Origin: JACVRW01 sp963757815
GTDB taxonomy: Bacteria; Actinomycetota; Thermoleophilia; Solirubrobacterales; Thermoleophilaceae
Reading direction: 5' to 3'
DNA: 64,000 bases
Assembly: GCA_963757815.1 (NCBI GenBank)
Contig: CAVWSN010000029.1
Span: forward strand, 62,001-126,000
Every line of letters starts with the position of its first letter. Positions within the stretch are counted from its first letter, which is position 1. A program made the position numbers and the translations under genes. Shown here one piece after another: positions 48,881 through 57,067 of the stretch. Below the pieces are notes generated by a model, which saw nothing but the letters and a program-made list of their open reading frames with translations, was not told the origin of the DNA and did no database searches.

Positions 48881-50500
48881 TCAGACGGGAGCGGAGTAGT
48901 CGTCCGGGTCGTCCCAGGCCCAGTCGTCTGACGGCGTCACGCCGTCCAGACGCCGCTGCCGCGGAGGGTCGTCTTCGAAGTCGTACGCCGGATCCGGGTC
49001 CGCGGCGGCGGGTTCCGATGCCGCGACCGGCTCGAGCTCCGAGGTGTCGAGCTCCTCCGCCTCCGCCGTCACGGCCGCCGGCTCGGGCTCCGGCCACTCT
49101 TCCGGCTCGGGCTCCGGCCACTCTTCCCGCTCAGGCTCCGGCCACTCGTCCGGCTCGGGCTCCGGCTCGGACTCCTCGCTCAGCTCCGGCTCGGGCTCCT
49201 CGCTGAGCTCCGGCTCCGGCTCGGGCTCGGGCGGCGCGGTCTCCTTGCGCAGGTCGCGGGCGTCGATCTCGAGGAACGGCTCCGAGGTCGTCTCGATCAG
49301 GATGTCGTCCGCCACGTCCTTGAGGTCGGCGTCGAGGTAGCCGCACAGCACATCGCGGAGCAGCGCGCGCACGTAGCCCTCGATCTCCCCCACGAGCTCG
49401 CGTGGCGAATCGGCCGGCACCCGGCCGCCGCCTCCCATCAGGACCCGCTCGAGCGCCACCCCCGCCTCCACGCGGCGATGCACGTAGCGGCGCCGCCCCT
49501 CCTCCGCGCAGAGCGCCGCCACGCGCGGCGCGAGGCTCGCCTCGCCCGCCGCGCTCGTCGCGTCGAGGAGGCCGCGCAGGGCGAGGAGCAGGTCCGACAG
49601 GGCCTCTGAGTCGCGACGGCGCTCGCACGCCATCTCGAAGCGCGCAAGCGCCCAGGCCACGGTCCCGGACGGGCGCGCGGCGTCGATCGCCGTGAAGAAC
49701 TCGCGCAGCGCCCCCTCGTCGCCGGCCGCCAGGTGCCAACCCTCGCCCCGGCCCGCGCTCGTCGCGCCGAGGGGGATCGCGGACCAGCGGCCGTTGTCCG
49801 TGCGCCGCCAGCCGGGCGTCCCGAGGCTCACCGCGCCCGCGCTCCAGAGGCGCAGCACGGTCACGAGCCGGCGCAGGCGCCCGTCCGCCTCGACAGCACC
49901 GAGTCGCTCGTCCGCGGCCATGTCGCTGTCGAGCGCGCAGAGCAGCGCGGGCGCGCCGTCGCCGCCTTCCGGGAAGACCGCCTCGACCGGGGCGTCCGCG
50001 TGGTCACCGCGCACGAGCGACAGCCCGCCGCCGAGGTCGAGCCGCTCCGCGTCCATCCAGGCGCCGTCGAGCGGCGCCACAACGCGGTCGCGCACGGCAC
50101 CGCGGTAGAGCGTCGTCTCGACCTCGCGATAGACGCGCTCGAAACGCTCCTCGGGGAATCCGAAGCTCGTCGCGTCCTCGTACAGCCGTTCGAGCATCGC
50201 CTGCAGCGCGGGCTCGGCCTGCTCGCCGCGCAGCCCGTTGACCCTCAGCCAGCTCGCCGCGCCCGCGCCGAGCTCCATGCAGGCCGGTCCGCAGGAGCGA
50301 AGCTCACGCAGCCGCGGCCAGCGCTCGCCGATGAACGCCCCGGTGCGTGGCTGGTAGCGGTAGAGGACCGGGCCGCGGCGATCGCCCTCGTCGACCACGT
50401 CGAACTGGACCTCGGCGCCCGCCGTCAGATCATCGCTGAGGAGCGCCGCGGCCTCGAGCGCGAAGTCCCGCAGCGCGTCGTGGAGAACACGATTGCGCAT
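48881..50500 (-). CDS. 539-residue protein of unknown function with acidic Pro-Glu repeats
   Basis: The first 400 residues look folded, with mixed helix and strand (LHDALRDFALEAAALLSDDL, ELGAGAASWLRVNG, LRRLVTVLRLWSAGAVSLG), and no motif I can name. Residues ~405-480 are a repetitive acidic tail: PEPEPEPELSEEPEPELSEE, then EWPEPE repeated three times. The extreme C-terminus is acidic with Trp (DDWAWDDPDDY). No signal peptide or membrane segment is present. The start overlaps the HxlR reading frame by 76 bp, so one of those boundaries may be wrong. Confidence 0.7.
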   Translation of the reverse strand: MRNRVLHDALRDFALEAAALLSDDLTAGAEVQFDVVDEGDRRGPVLYRYQPRTGAFIGERWPRLRELRSCGPACMELGAGAASWLRVNGLRGEQAEPALQAMLERLYEDATSFGFPEERFERVYREVETTLYRGAVRDRVVAPLDGAWMDAERLDLGGGLSLVRGDHADAPVEAVFPEGGDGAPALLCALDSDMAADERLGAVEADGRLRRLVTVLRLWSAGAVSLGTPGWRRTDNGRWSAIPLGATSAGRGEGWHLAAGDEGALREFFTAIDAARPSGTVAWALARFEMACERRRDSEALSDLLLALRGLLDATSAAGEASLAPRVAALCAEEGRRRYVHRRVEAGVALERVLMGGGGRVPADSPRELVGEIEGYVRALLRDVLCGYLDADLKDVADDILIETTSEPFLEIDARDLRKETAPPEPEPEPELSEEPEPELSEESEPEPEPDEWPEPEREEWPEPEPEEWPEPEPAAVTAEAEELDTSELEPVAASEPAAADPDPAYDFEDDPPRQRRLDGVTPSDDWAWDDPDDYSAPV

Positions 50501-50916
50501 GGGGCGCGATTTCGATGAACGCGCCCCGTGTCCTGCCTGGGGCTAAGCCTGATCCAGGCTAAGCGCGCGGCGGTGGCGCGCTCGGGGGAGGTGGCGCACG
50601 CGCCGTCGTCCACGCCGAGCCACTCGCGCCCGTATCGGCGCATGTCCTCGATCAGCGGCACAAGCGCCTCGCCCTTGGCAGTGAGCGAGTACTCGACCCG
50701 GGGCGGCACCTCGGGGAAGGTGTGGCGCTCGACGATGCCCTGCTCCTCGAGCGCGCGCAGGCGCAGCGAGAGCGTCCGCGGGCTGATGCCCGCGAGCGAG
50801 CGCTCTAGCTCGCAGAAGCGGCTGCGCTGCTCGGCGAGGTCACGGATGACGAGGATGGTCCACTTGCCGCAGATGATGTCGGCGGTTGCGCAAACGGGGC
50901 AGCTGGGATCGCCCAT
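50425..50916 (-). CDS. HxlR-family transcriptional regulator
   Basis: From ATG 50916 the protein has 163 residues with the HxlR winged helix: CPVCATADIICGKWTILVIR, then LERSLAGISPRTLSLRLRAL and VEYSLTAKGEALVPLIEDM. The paired CPVC cysteines could sense redox or aldehydes, as in some HxlR members. The family unit ends near residue 115 (GREWLGVDDG); the remaining tail overlaps the next gene and may be spurious. A palindrome lies 21 bp upstream of the start. Confidence 0.87.
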   Translation of the reverse strand: MGDPSCPVCATADIICGKWTILVIRDLAEQRSRFCELERSLAGISPRTLSLRLRALEEQGIVERHTFPEVPPRVEYSLTAKGEALVPLIEDMRRYGREWLGVDDGACATSPERATAARLAWIRLSPRQDTGRVHRNRAPCAIVFSTTRCGTSRSRPRRSSAMI

Positions 50917-50936
50917 GAAGGCCAGGATACCGCAAG

Positions 50937-50953
50937 ACTTCACGAACTGAAGT
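50937..50953. promoter_or_regulatory. Candidate HxlR operator
   Basis: ACTTCA-CGAAC-TGAAGT is a perfect 6-bp inverted repeat with a 5-bp spacer, 21 bp upstream of the HxlR start, in a locally AT-rich stretch. Autoregulation through such sites is usual for HxlR proteins. Confidence 0.5.
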
Positions 50954-50969
50954 AAAGGGAAGCAGAGGC

Positions 50970-50990
50970 GCACCCGGCCGAGCCGGGTGC
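50970..50990 (-). terminator. Hairpin downstream of pilT
   Basis: GCACCCGGC and GCCGGGTGC pair perfectly over CGA. It follows the pilT stop by about 45 bp on the minus strand, ahead of the HxlR promoter. The only T run (TTT) is on the plus-strand side, so strength as an intrinsic terminator is uncertain. Confidence 0.5.
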
Positions 50991-51035
50991 TTTCGCACGG
51001 CGGAGGAACGTCCGGTCCGGACCGCCGGACGCAGG

Positions 51036-52199
51036 TCAGGCGGCCTCGAGGTCGGCCCCGAAGACCGACTCGACGGACGTGTGACGCCGCCCGTCGGAGG
51101 AGACGAGCAGCTTGAAGTCGTGCGGATGGGTCGCCGCCTTGAGCGCGTCGTCCATCGAGACCCGCCCGGCCTGGACGTGGTGCATGAGCGCCTGGTCGAA
51201 GGTCTGCATCCCGTAGTAGCGGCCCTCGGCGATGGCCTCGGGCAGCCTGCCGGTCTCGCTCGCGTCCATGATCATGTCGCGGACCCGTCCGGTCATGCGC
51301 AGGATCTCGCAGCTCGCCACCCGGCCGTTCCGGTCGGGGGTGGGCACGAGGCGCTGCGAGATCACGGACTTGAGGGTGCCGGCGAGCATCGCGCGCGCCT
51401 GGCGCTGCTCGGCCTGCGGGAAGAAGTCGATGATGCGGTTGACCGACTCGCTCGCGTCGACGGTGTGGATCGTCGAGAGCACGAGGTGACCGGTCTCGGC
51501 AGCCGACAGCGCGGTGCGGACCGTCTCCTCGTCGCGCATCTCGCCGACGAGGATCACGTCCGGGTCCTGACGCAGGACGCGGCGCAGGGCCCGTGCGAAC
51601 GAGGTTGTGTCCTCGCCGACCTCGCGCTGGTTGATGATCGACTGCTTGTCGCTGTGGAGGAACTCGACCGGGTCCTCGATCGTGACGATGTGCTTCGCGT
51701 AGCGAGTGTTGATGTGCTCGATCATCGACGCGAGCGTCGTCGACTTGCCCGAGCCGGTCGTGCCGGTGACCAGGATCAGGCCGCGCTCCTCGTCGGCGAT
51801 CTCGGAGATCACCGGCGGGAGCAGCAGCTCCTCGACCGTCTTGACCTCGAACGGGATCGCGCGCGCCACGAGCGAGATCGACCCGCGCTGCACGAAGGCG
51901 TTGACGCGGAAGCGCGCAACCCCCGGGAGCGAGTAGGAGAAGTCGACCTCACGCTCGGCGCGGAACGAGTCGAGCTTCGACTCGTCCGTGAGCATGCGAA
52001 AAAGGGTGCTCTCCGTGTCCTCGGGCGTCAGCGGCTCCGAGCCCTCGATGGGCTCGAGCTTTCCGTGGCAACGGATGACGGGGCGCGAAGGGACCTTCAG
52101 GTGGAGGTCTGACCCCTCCATCTCGATCACGCGCTGCAGGGCGGCGTCTACGTCGAACATTGTTTTCGCATCGGCAGCTGAGCCCGCGGCTTGAGGCAT
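51036..52199 (-). CDS. pilT: Type IV pilus retraction ATPase PilT
   Basis: This 387-residue hexameric ATPase has the PAS-like N-terminal domain (DLHLKVPSRPVIRCHGKLEP) and the RecA-type core: Walker A VTGTTGSGKSTTLASM, Asp box TIEDPVEF, Walker B DPDVILVGEMRDEET and His box TGHLVLSTIHT. PilT drives pilin depolymerisation, giving twitching motility and DNA uptake. No other pilus genes are in the window. Met codons at 52199 and about 14 residues later are both possible starts. Confidence 0.93.
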   Translation of the reverse strand: MPQAAGSAADAKTMFDVDAALQRVIEMEGSDLHLKVPSRPVIRCHGKLEPIEGSEPLTPEDTESTLFRMLTDESKLDSFRAEREVDFSYSLPGVARFRVNAFVQRGSISLVARAIPFEVKTVEELLLPPVISEIADEERGLILVTGTTGSGKSTTLASMIEHINTRYAKHIVTIEDPVEFLHSDKQSIINQREVGEDTTSFARALRRVLRQDPDVILVGEMRDEETVRTALSAAETGHLVLSTIHTVDASESVNRIIDFFPQAEQRQARAMLAGTLKSVISQRLVPTPDRNGRVASCEILRMTGRVRDMIMDASETGRLPEAIAEGRYYGMQTFDQALMHHVQAGRVSMDDALKAATHPHDFKLLVSSDGRRHTSVESVFGADLEAA

Positions 52200-52308
52200 G
52201 GAGCTCCGGTCTGGACGCCCGGAGCCGGGGTCAGCCGGCCGGAGTCACGAGCTCGGCGAGGATCGAGCGCACGCTTCGCTCGACGTACGTGGTCAGGCGG
52301 CTGCTCGC

Positions 52309-53403
52309 CTAAGCGACGTCGCGCAGCTTCTGCGCCTCGGCCAGCGACTGGAGCTTCTTCAGCGACTGGTTCTCGATCTGGCGGATCCGCTCGCGCGTGA
52401 CGTTGAAGGTGCGGCCCACCTCGTCGAGCGTGCGCGGGTGCTCCCCGCCCAGCCCGTAGCGGAGCTCGAGGACCCGGCGCTCCCGGTACGAGAGATTCTC
52501 GAGCGCCTCGCGCAGCGCCTCCTTGGTGAGGATCTCGGCCGCCCGCTCGTACGGGGACTCGGCCCGCTCGTCGGCGATGAACTGGCCGAACTCGGACTCC
52601 TCCTCGTCGCCCACCGGCTTCTCGAGCGAGACCGGCGCCTGCGCGGAACGCTTGATCGACTCGACCTCCTCGGGCTCGATCCCGGTGTGCTCGGCGATCT
52701 CGTCAGGGGTGGGCTCGCGGCCCAGCTCCGTGACGAGCTTGCGCTCGGCGCGGCCGATCTTGTTGAGCTTCTCGACCACGTGCACGGGGATGCGGATCGT
52801 GCGCGCCTTGTCGGCGAGCGCGCGGGCGATCGCCTGGCGGATCCACCAGGTGGCGTAGGTCGAGAACTTGAAGCCCTTGCGGTAGTCGAACTTCTCGGCG
52901 GCGCGCACCAGGCCGAGCGTCCCCTCCTGGATCAGGTCGAGGAACGGCAGGCCCTGGTTGCGGTAGTTCTTCGCGATCGAGACGACCAGGCGCAGGTTCG
53001 ACTCGACCATCTTCTGCTTGGCGTCGAGGTCGCCGCGCTCGATGCGCTTGGCGAGGTCGACCTCCTCCTGCGCCGTGAGCAGCCTGACCTTGCCGATGTC
53101 CTTCAGGAAGAGCTGAAGGGAGTCGGTGGTCATGTCCGGCTTCAGGTCGATCGTCGCCTTCTTGCGCCGCGAGCGGCGATCGACGGCGCGCTCGACCTCG
53201 GGCGCCGAGTGGGTCGGGTCGTCCTCGACGAGCTCGATCTCGGACTTCTCGAAGTAGCCGTGCAGCTCCTCGATGTCGCCCTCGTCCAGCTCCACCTCGG
53301 CGAGCGCGACCGCGACCTCCGCGTAGGTCAGTACGCCGGTCGCCGTGCCCTTTGCGACGAGGAGCTTGACCTCCTCGAGCTCTTGAAGTTCAGCTACAGA
53401 CAT
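52309..53403 (-). CDS. rpoD: Primary RNA polymerase sigma factor
   Basis: At 364 residues this is a short group-1 sigma factor. Region 2 is complete (NLRLVVSIAKNYRNQGLPFL, DLIQEGTLGLVRAAEKFDYR, FSTYATWWIRQAI), region 3 has IPVHVVEKLNKI, and region 4.2 reads TLDEVGRTFNVTRERIRQIE. The N-terminus (SVAELQELEEVKLLVAKGTA) is the compact 1.1-like part of actinobacterial SigA. It is preceded by AAGGAAAAGG just before ATG 53403. The leader holds a strong hairpin. It sits alone between pilT and a divergent small gene. Confidence 0.94.
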   Translation of the reverse strand: MSVAELQELEEVKLLVAKGTATGVLTYAEVAVALAEVELDEGDIEELHGYFEKSEIELVEDDPTHSAPEVERAVDRRSRRKKATIDLKPDMTTDSLQLFLKDIGKVRLLTAQEEVDLAKRIERGDLDAKQKMVESNLRLVVSIAKNYRNQGLPFLDLIQEGTLGLVRAAEKFDYRKGFKFSTYATWWIRQAIARALADKARTIRIPVHVVEKLNKIGRAERKLVTELGREPTPDEIAEHTGIEPEEVESIKRSAQAPVSLEKPVGDEEESEFGQFIADERAESPYERAAEILTKEALREALENLSYRERRVLELRYGLGGEHPRTLDEVGRTFNVTRERIRQIENQSLKKLQSLAEAQKLRDVA

Positions 53404-53423
53404 CCTTTTCCTTACGGCGCGCA

Positions 53424-53449
53424 GGGCCCAGCGCGAGGGCGCTGGGCCC
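53424..53449 (-). promoter_or_regulatory. GC-rich hairpin in the rpoD leader
   Basis: GGGCCCAGCGC (53424-53434) and GCGCTGGGCCC (53439-53449) are a perfect 11-bp stem with a 4-nt loop. It ends 20 bases upstream of the rpoD ATG, immediately before the purine-rich ribosome-binding site. On the rpoD transcript it would be very stable and could insulate or modulate initiation. Confidence 0.55.
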
Positions 53450-53468
53450 AGTCAATCAGACTGTGTAC

Positions 53469-53496
53469 ACACTAACGCTGCAAATAATGAAGTCAA
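53469..53496 (-). promoter_or_regulatory. Candidate rpoD promoter
   Basis: On the minus strand TTGACT (53496-53491), a 16-bp spacer and TAGTGT (53474-53469) resemble a housekeeping promoter. The palindrome TGTGTACACA (53462-53471) overlaps the -10 and the start site, so a regulator may bind there. The 278-bp gap 53404-53681 holds no gene that I can see. Confidence 0.4.
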
Positions 53497-53681
53497 GCGG
53501 CCTGATGCGGTATTTCCCCTGACTAGCCAGTCAACCAATACGCCCCTAGCCTACCCACTCCAAATGCGCACGAGGCCGAGGCTTCGGGGTTGGTCGTGCC
53601 CCCCATGGGTCGGCCTCCAAACCTCGCGACCGCATTCGCCTTCCGGTGTACCCGGAGCAGCCGGGACTAGACTGCCCGCCG

Positions 53682-54062
53682 ATGGCTGATGACCAGCCCA
53701 CCAGCGGCGACGGAGGCGTGCTCGGAAACCTGCCGCACTCGCGGCCCGGGAGACGCAGCGAGAAGCGCGACGCGGGCCGCCCCGCCGCTGCGGCCGGAGC
53801 TGCGGCGCGCAAGGCGGAGGCCACGGATGCCGCGGCCGCCAGGCCGGCGCGCAAGCCGTCGCGGGCGCGCAGGAAAGCGCCCGCGGCCGCTCCGAAGTCT
53901 GCGCGGGCCGCGCGCGGGGAGCCCCCGGCCGGAGCTCCGGGGCGCGGGACCGGCGGGCCGATCGGCGACGCGGTCCACACCGCCACGAAGGTGGCGGGCA
54001 CCGGCGTGCGCGTGGTGGGCGCCGTTGCGCAGGAGGTCCTGCGCAGACTGCCTCGCCCCTGA
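53682..54062 (+). CDS. Small Ala/Arg-rich basic protein
   Basis: From ATG 53682 the protein has 126 residues. The segment VLGNLPHSRPGRRSEKRD (residues 11-28) is a motif I recognise from small conserved actinobacterial proteins of unknown role. It is followed by long Ala/Lys/Arg-rich stretches (SRARRKAPAAAPKSARAARG) and a C-terminal amphipathic helix (GTGVRVVGAVAQEVLRRLPR). The composition suggests nucleic-acid or membrane-surface binding. The extreme bias means part of the evidence is weak. Confidence 0.65.
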   Translation: MADDQPTSGDGGVLGNLPHSRPGRRSEKRDAGRPAAAAGAAARKAEATDAAAARPARKPSRARRKAPAAAPKSARAARGEPPAGAPGRGTGGPIGDAVHTATKVAGTGVRVVGAVAQEVLRRLPRP

Positions 54063-54112
54063 CTGAGCTGTCACCGCAGTGCACGGTAGTGCTTCCTCCG
54101 GGGAGGGGATAG

Positions 54113-54139
54113 TGGAGCGACCATATGAGGTATGCTCCA
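54113..54139. promoter_or_regulatory. Nested palindrome upstream of a response regulator
   Basis: TGGAGC (54113-54118) and GCTCCA (54134-54139) are perfect inverted repeats, with ACC...GGT nested inside them around ATATGA. The site is 5 bp upstream of the ATG at 54145 and overlaps a TATGCT that could be a -10. Autoregulation by the response regulator is the simplest reading. Confidence 0.45.
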
Positions 54140-54144
54140 TTTCC

Positions 54145-54774
54145 ATGCCCAGCAACGACAAACAGGCCCCTCGCTGTCTCATCGTTGACGATCACCCTGT
54201 CGTTCGGGCCGGTGTGCGGGCGGTGCTCGAGCAGGCTTTCGCAGGCGCGAAGATCTCCGATGCCGAATCGGTGACCGAGCTGGGTGAACACCCGGCGAGC
54301 GATCCCCTCGACGTCGTGATCGTCGATCCGTGGCGGGCCGGCGTCGACGTGGGCGACGTCGTCCGGCAGCTCCAGACCGAGGTCAAGGCGCCGATCGTGG
54401 TGTTCACCTCCGACGGGGGCGCGCGGCTCCTGAGCGAAGCGCTCAAGGCAGGGGTCAAGGGCTACGTGCGGAAGGACTCGCCGTCCGAGGATCTCGTGCG
54501 GGCGATCGAGGCGGCGCGCGCGGGCGAGTTCTACGTGGACCCGGGCCTGTCCTCGACGATCGTTCTCGACGAGGGCGACCGCACCCTGAGCGCGCGCCAG
54601 CGGGAGATCCTGCAGATGCTCGCCGACGGAATGCAGACGGACGCCGTGGCTGAGAAGCTCGGCCTCTCGACGGAGACCGTGCGCACGCACACCAAGCGCA
54701 TCCTCGCCAAGCTCGAGGCGTCCACGCGCACGCAGGCCGTGGCCATCGGGATCAGGCACGGCCTGATCGAGTAA
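54145..54774 (+). CDS. NarL/LuxR-type response regulator, orphan
   Basis: The 209-residue protein has a receiver with CLIVDDHPVVRAGVRAVLEQ, phospho-acceptor region VVIVDPWRAGVDV and KGYVRKDSPSEDL, and a LuxR HTH (LSARQREILQMLADGMQTDA, then LGLSTETVRTHTKRILAKLE). No kinase is adjacent, so it is an orphan. ATG 54145 is chosen because it starts right at the receiver after MPSNDKQAP and follows a palindromic upstream site. The motif DPWRAG around the Asp is slightly atypical (usually D-hydrophobic-x-M-P). Confidence 0.88.
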   Translation: MPSNDKQAPRCLIVDDHPVVRAGVRAVLEQAFAGAKISDAESVTELGEHPASDPLDVVIVDPWRAGVDVGDVVRQLQTEVKAPIVVFTSDGGARLLSEALKAGVKGYVRKDSPSEDLVRAIEAARAGEFYVDPGLSSTIVLDEGDRTLSARQREILQMLADGMQTDAVAEKLGLSTETVRTHTKRILAKLEASTRTQAVAIGIRHGLIE

Positions 54775-54781
54775 GCGCGCG

Positions 54782-55831
54782 CTACTTGCGCTCCCGATCC
54801 CGGCTCGGCTGGACGCGCTTCGGCTCGCCCGGCATCTTCGGGTAGTCGGGCGGGTAGGGCATGTCGGCGCCGCCCTGCGCCTCGTAGCGCTCGAGCAGCG
54901 GCTCGAGCGAATGCGCCGCGTCGTCGATCTCCTCGTGCAGGTCGCCCACGCGCGCGAAGCGGGCCGGCATCGTCGCGACCGTGAAGTCCTCCGGCTCGAC
55001 CGCGGTGAGCTCGTCCCAGGTCAGCGGCGCCGACACCGTCGCGCCCGGCTTGGGCCGGACGCTGTAGGCCGACGCGATCGTGCGGTCGCGGGCGTTCTGG
55101 TTGTAGTCGACGAACACGCGCTCTCCGCGCTCCTCCTTCCACCACTTCGTCGTGACCTCCCCGGGACGCCGCAGCTCGAGCTCGCGTCCGAAGGCGATCG
55201 CCGCGTGCCGCACGTCGGTGAACGTCCAGCGCGGCTCGATCCGCACGTAGATGTGGACGCCGCGCCCACCGGAGGTCTTCGGGAAGCCCACGTAGCCGAG
55301 CTCGTCCAGCAGCTCGCGGGCCGTCCCCGCCACCCGGACGGCGTCCTCGAAGTCCGTCCCCGGCTGGGGATCGAGGTCGATCCGCAGCTCGTCGGGGTGA
55401 TCGACGTCCGCGCGCCGCACCGGCCACGGATGGAAGGTGATCGTCCCCATCTGCGCCGCCCACCCGACGACGGCGAGCTCCGTCGGGCAGATCTCGTCGG
55501 CGAAGCGCCCGGACGGGAACGCGATGCGTGCCGTCTCGACATAGTCAGGTGCGCCGCGCGGGATGCGCTTCTGGTAGAAGGCGTCGCCGCCGCCCTTCTC
55601 GCGCGTGGACACGACGATGCCCGGGTGCACGCCCTTGGGCCAGCGCTCGAGCGTCGTCGGCCGTTCACGGAGGGCCCGCATGATCCCCGGCCCGACCGCG
55701 AGGTAGTACTCGACCACGTCGAGCTTCGTGACCGGAGCCGTCCCGTCGGTCGGCGGGAAGATCACGCGCTCCGGATTGGAGACTCGGAGGGCTCGTCCGG
55801 CCGCGTCGATCTCGATGGCAGGGGCCGCCAC
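54782..55831 (-). CDS. LigD polymerase-domain protein (stand-alone primase-polymerase)
   Basis: This 349-residue protein is an archaeo-eukaryotic-primase-type LigD polymerase domain: VSNPERVIFPPTDGTAPVTK, LERWPKGV, FYQKRIPRGAPDY, catalytic DxD in LRIDLDPQPGTDFED, and KTSGGRGVHIYVRI. In NHEJ this domain adds ribonucleotides at breaks. Here it is alone, without ligase or nuclease domains and without Ku nearby, as is common in actinobacteria. It is convergent with the response regulator. Confidence 0.9.
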   Translation of the reverse strand: MAAPAIEIDAAGRALRVSNPERVIFPPTDGTAPVTKLDVVEYYLAVGPGIMRALRERPTTLERWPKGVHPGIVVSTREKGGGDAFYQKRIPRGAPDYVETARIAFPSGRFADEICPTELAVVGWAAQMGTITFHPWPVRRADVDHPDELRIDLDPQPGTDFEDAVRVAGTARELLDELGYVGFPKTSGGRGVHIYVRIEPRWTFTDVRHAAIAFGRELELRRPGEVTTKWWKEERGERVFVDYNQNARDRTIASAYSVRPKPGATVSAPLTWDELTAVEPEDFTVATMPARFARVGDLHEEIDDAAHSLEPLLERYEAQGGADMPYPPDYPKMPGEPKRVQPSRDRERK

Positions 55832-55887
55832 TCTCAGGACGCTAGCGGGCTTGGCCTGGGGCGCATCGACAATGGGAAGATGCGCGC

Positions 55888-57067
55888 GTGCTGATCTCGA
55901 TCGAGGAGGGGCGCCGGAGGGTGCTCGCGGCGGTGCACGCCCTCGACTCGGAGGACGTGCCGCTCCCGGAGGCGCGCGGCCGCGTGCTCGCCGAGGATCT
56001 CACGAGCGCCGTGGACGTGCCCCCGTTCGACTCGTCCGCGATGGACGGCTACGCGCTCGTTGCCGGCCCCGCGGGCGAGCTCGAGGTGATCGGGGAGTCG
56101 CGGGCCGGTCACCCTTCCGAGCGGGCACTCGCCCCCGGCTTGGCGGTCCGCATCTCCACCGGCGCCGCCGTCCCGGGCGGCGCCACCGCGGTGATCCCGG
56201 TTGAGCGCACGAGCGCGAACGGGGATCGCGTCGAGGTGGAGGAGACCGCCGAGGGCGCGAACATCCGCCGCGCCGGCGAGGACCTGCGCGCCGGCGACGT
56301 GGTGCTCGCGCGGGGCACGCTGCTCGGCCCGGCGGAGCTCGGGGTGGCCGCCTCTGTCGGCCGTGCCGAGCTTGGCTGCGCGCGCCGGCCGCGCGTCGCG
56401 CATGCTCGTGACAGGCGACGAGCTCGTGCAGCCCGGCGGCGCGCTGGGCCCGGGGCAGATCTACACATCGAACGGGTTTGCGCTGGCCGCGCAGATCGAG
56501 GACGCCGGCGCCGAGCTGGTGCTGAGCGACACCGTGCCCGATACGGCCGAAGCCACGCACGCGGCGCTCGCGCGTGCACTCGAGACCGCCGACGTGGTGA
56601 TCGCCTCCGGCGGCGTCTCGGTCGGCCCCCACGACCACGTGAAGGGCGCGCTGCGCGAGCTCGGCGTGGAGGAACACTTCTGGGGCGTCTCGCTGCGACC
56701 GGGAAAGCCGACCTGGTTCGGGATCCGCGAGCGGGTCCTCGTCTTCGGCCTGCCCGGCAACCCGGTTTCGGCGATGGTCACCTTCCAGCTGTTCGCACGC
56801 CCGGCTCTGGCCGCGCTCCAGGGTGCCGACCCGGCGGCGCACAGCGCCTCGGCGACGCTCGACGAGCCGGTGCGCCGCAACCCCCGGCGCGAGGAGGCGG
56901 TGCGCGTCCGCCTGCGCCACGCGGAAGACGGGCTGCACGCCGTGACGACCGGCGAGCAGGGGTCGCACATGCTCACGTCGATGCTCGGCGCCGACGCCCT
57001 CGCGCTGATCGCGCCCGGTGACGGCCAGCTCGGCGCGGGCGAACGCGTGGAGGTCCAGTTCCTGTGA
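55888..57067 (+). CDS. moeA: Molybdopterin molybdotransferase MoeA (frameshifted)
   Basis: The protein of about 392 residues has the MoeA N-terminal part (ISIEEGRRRVLAAVHALDSE, PPFDSSAMDGYALVAG, ISTGAAVPGGATAVIPVE) and the MPT-binding core (MLVTGDELVQPGG, VIASGGVSVGPHDHVK, GKPTWFGIRERVLVFGLPGN). It inserts molybdate into adenylylated molybdopterin. One surplus base near 56401, just before ATGCTCGTG, separates the two frames. A GTG start at 55888 is used. Its stop overlaps the next gene (GTGA). Confidence 0.9.

Noticed and set aside
52231..52308. 25 sense codons in frame after the rpoD TAG, suggesting stop readthrough
   Set aside because: Open stretches of this length are expected by chance at this GC content, the sigma factor is complete at the TAG, and no readthrough signal is visible.
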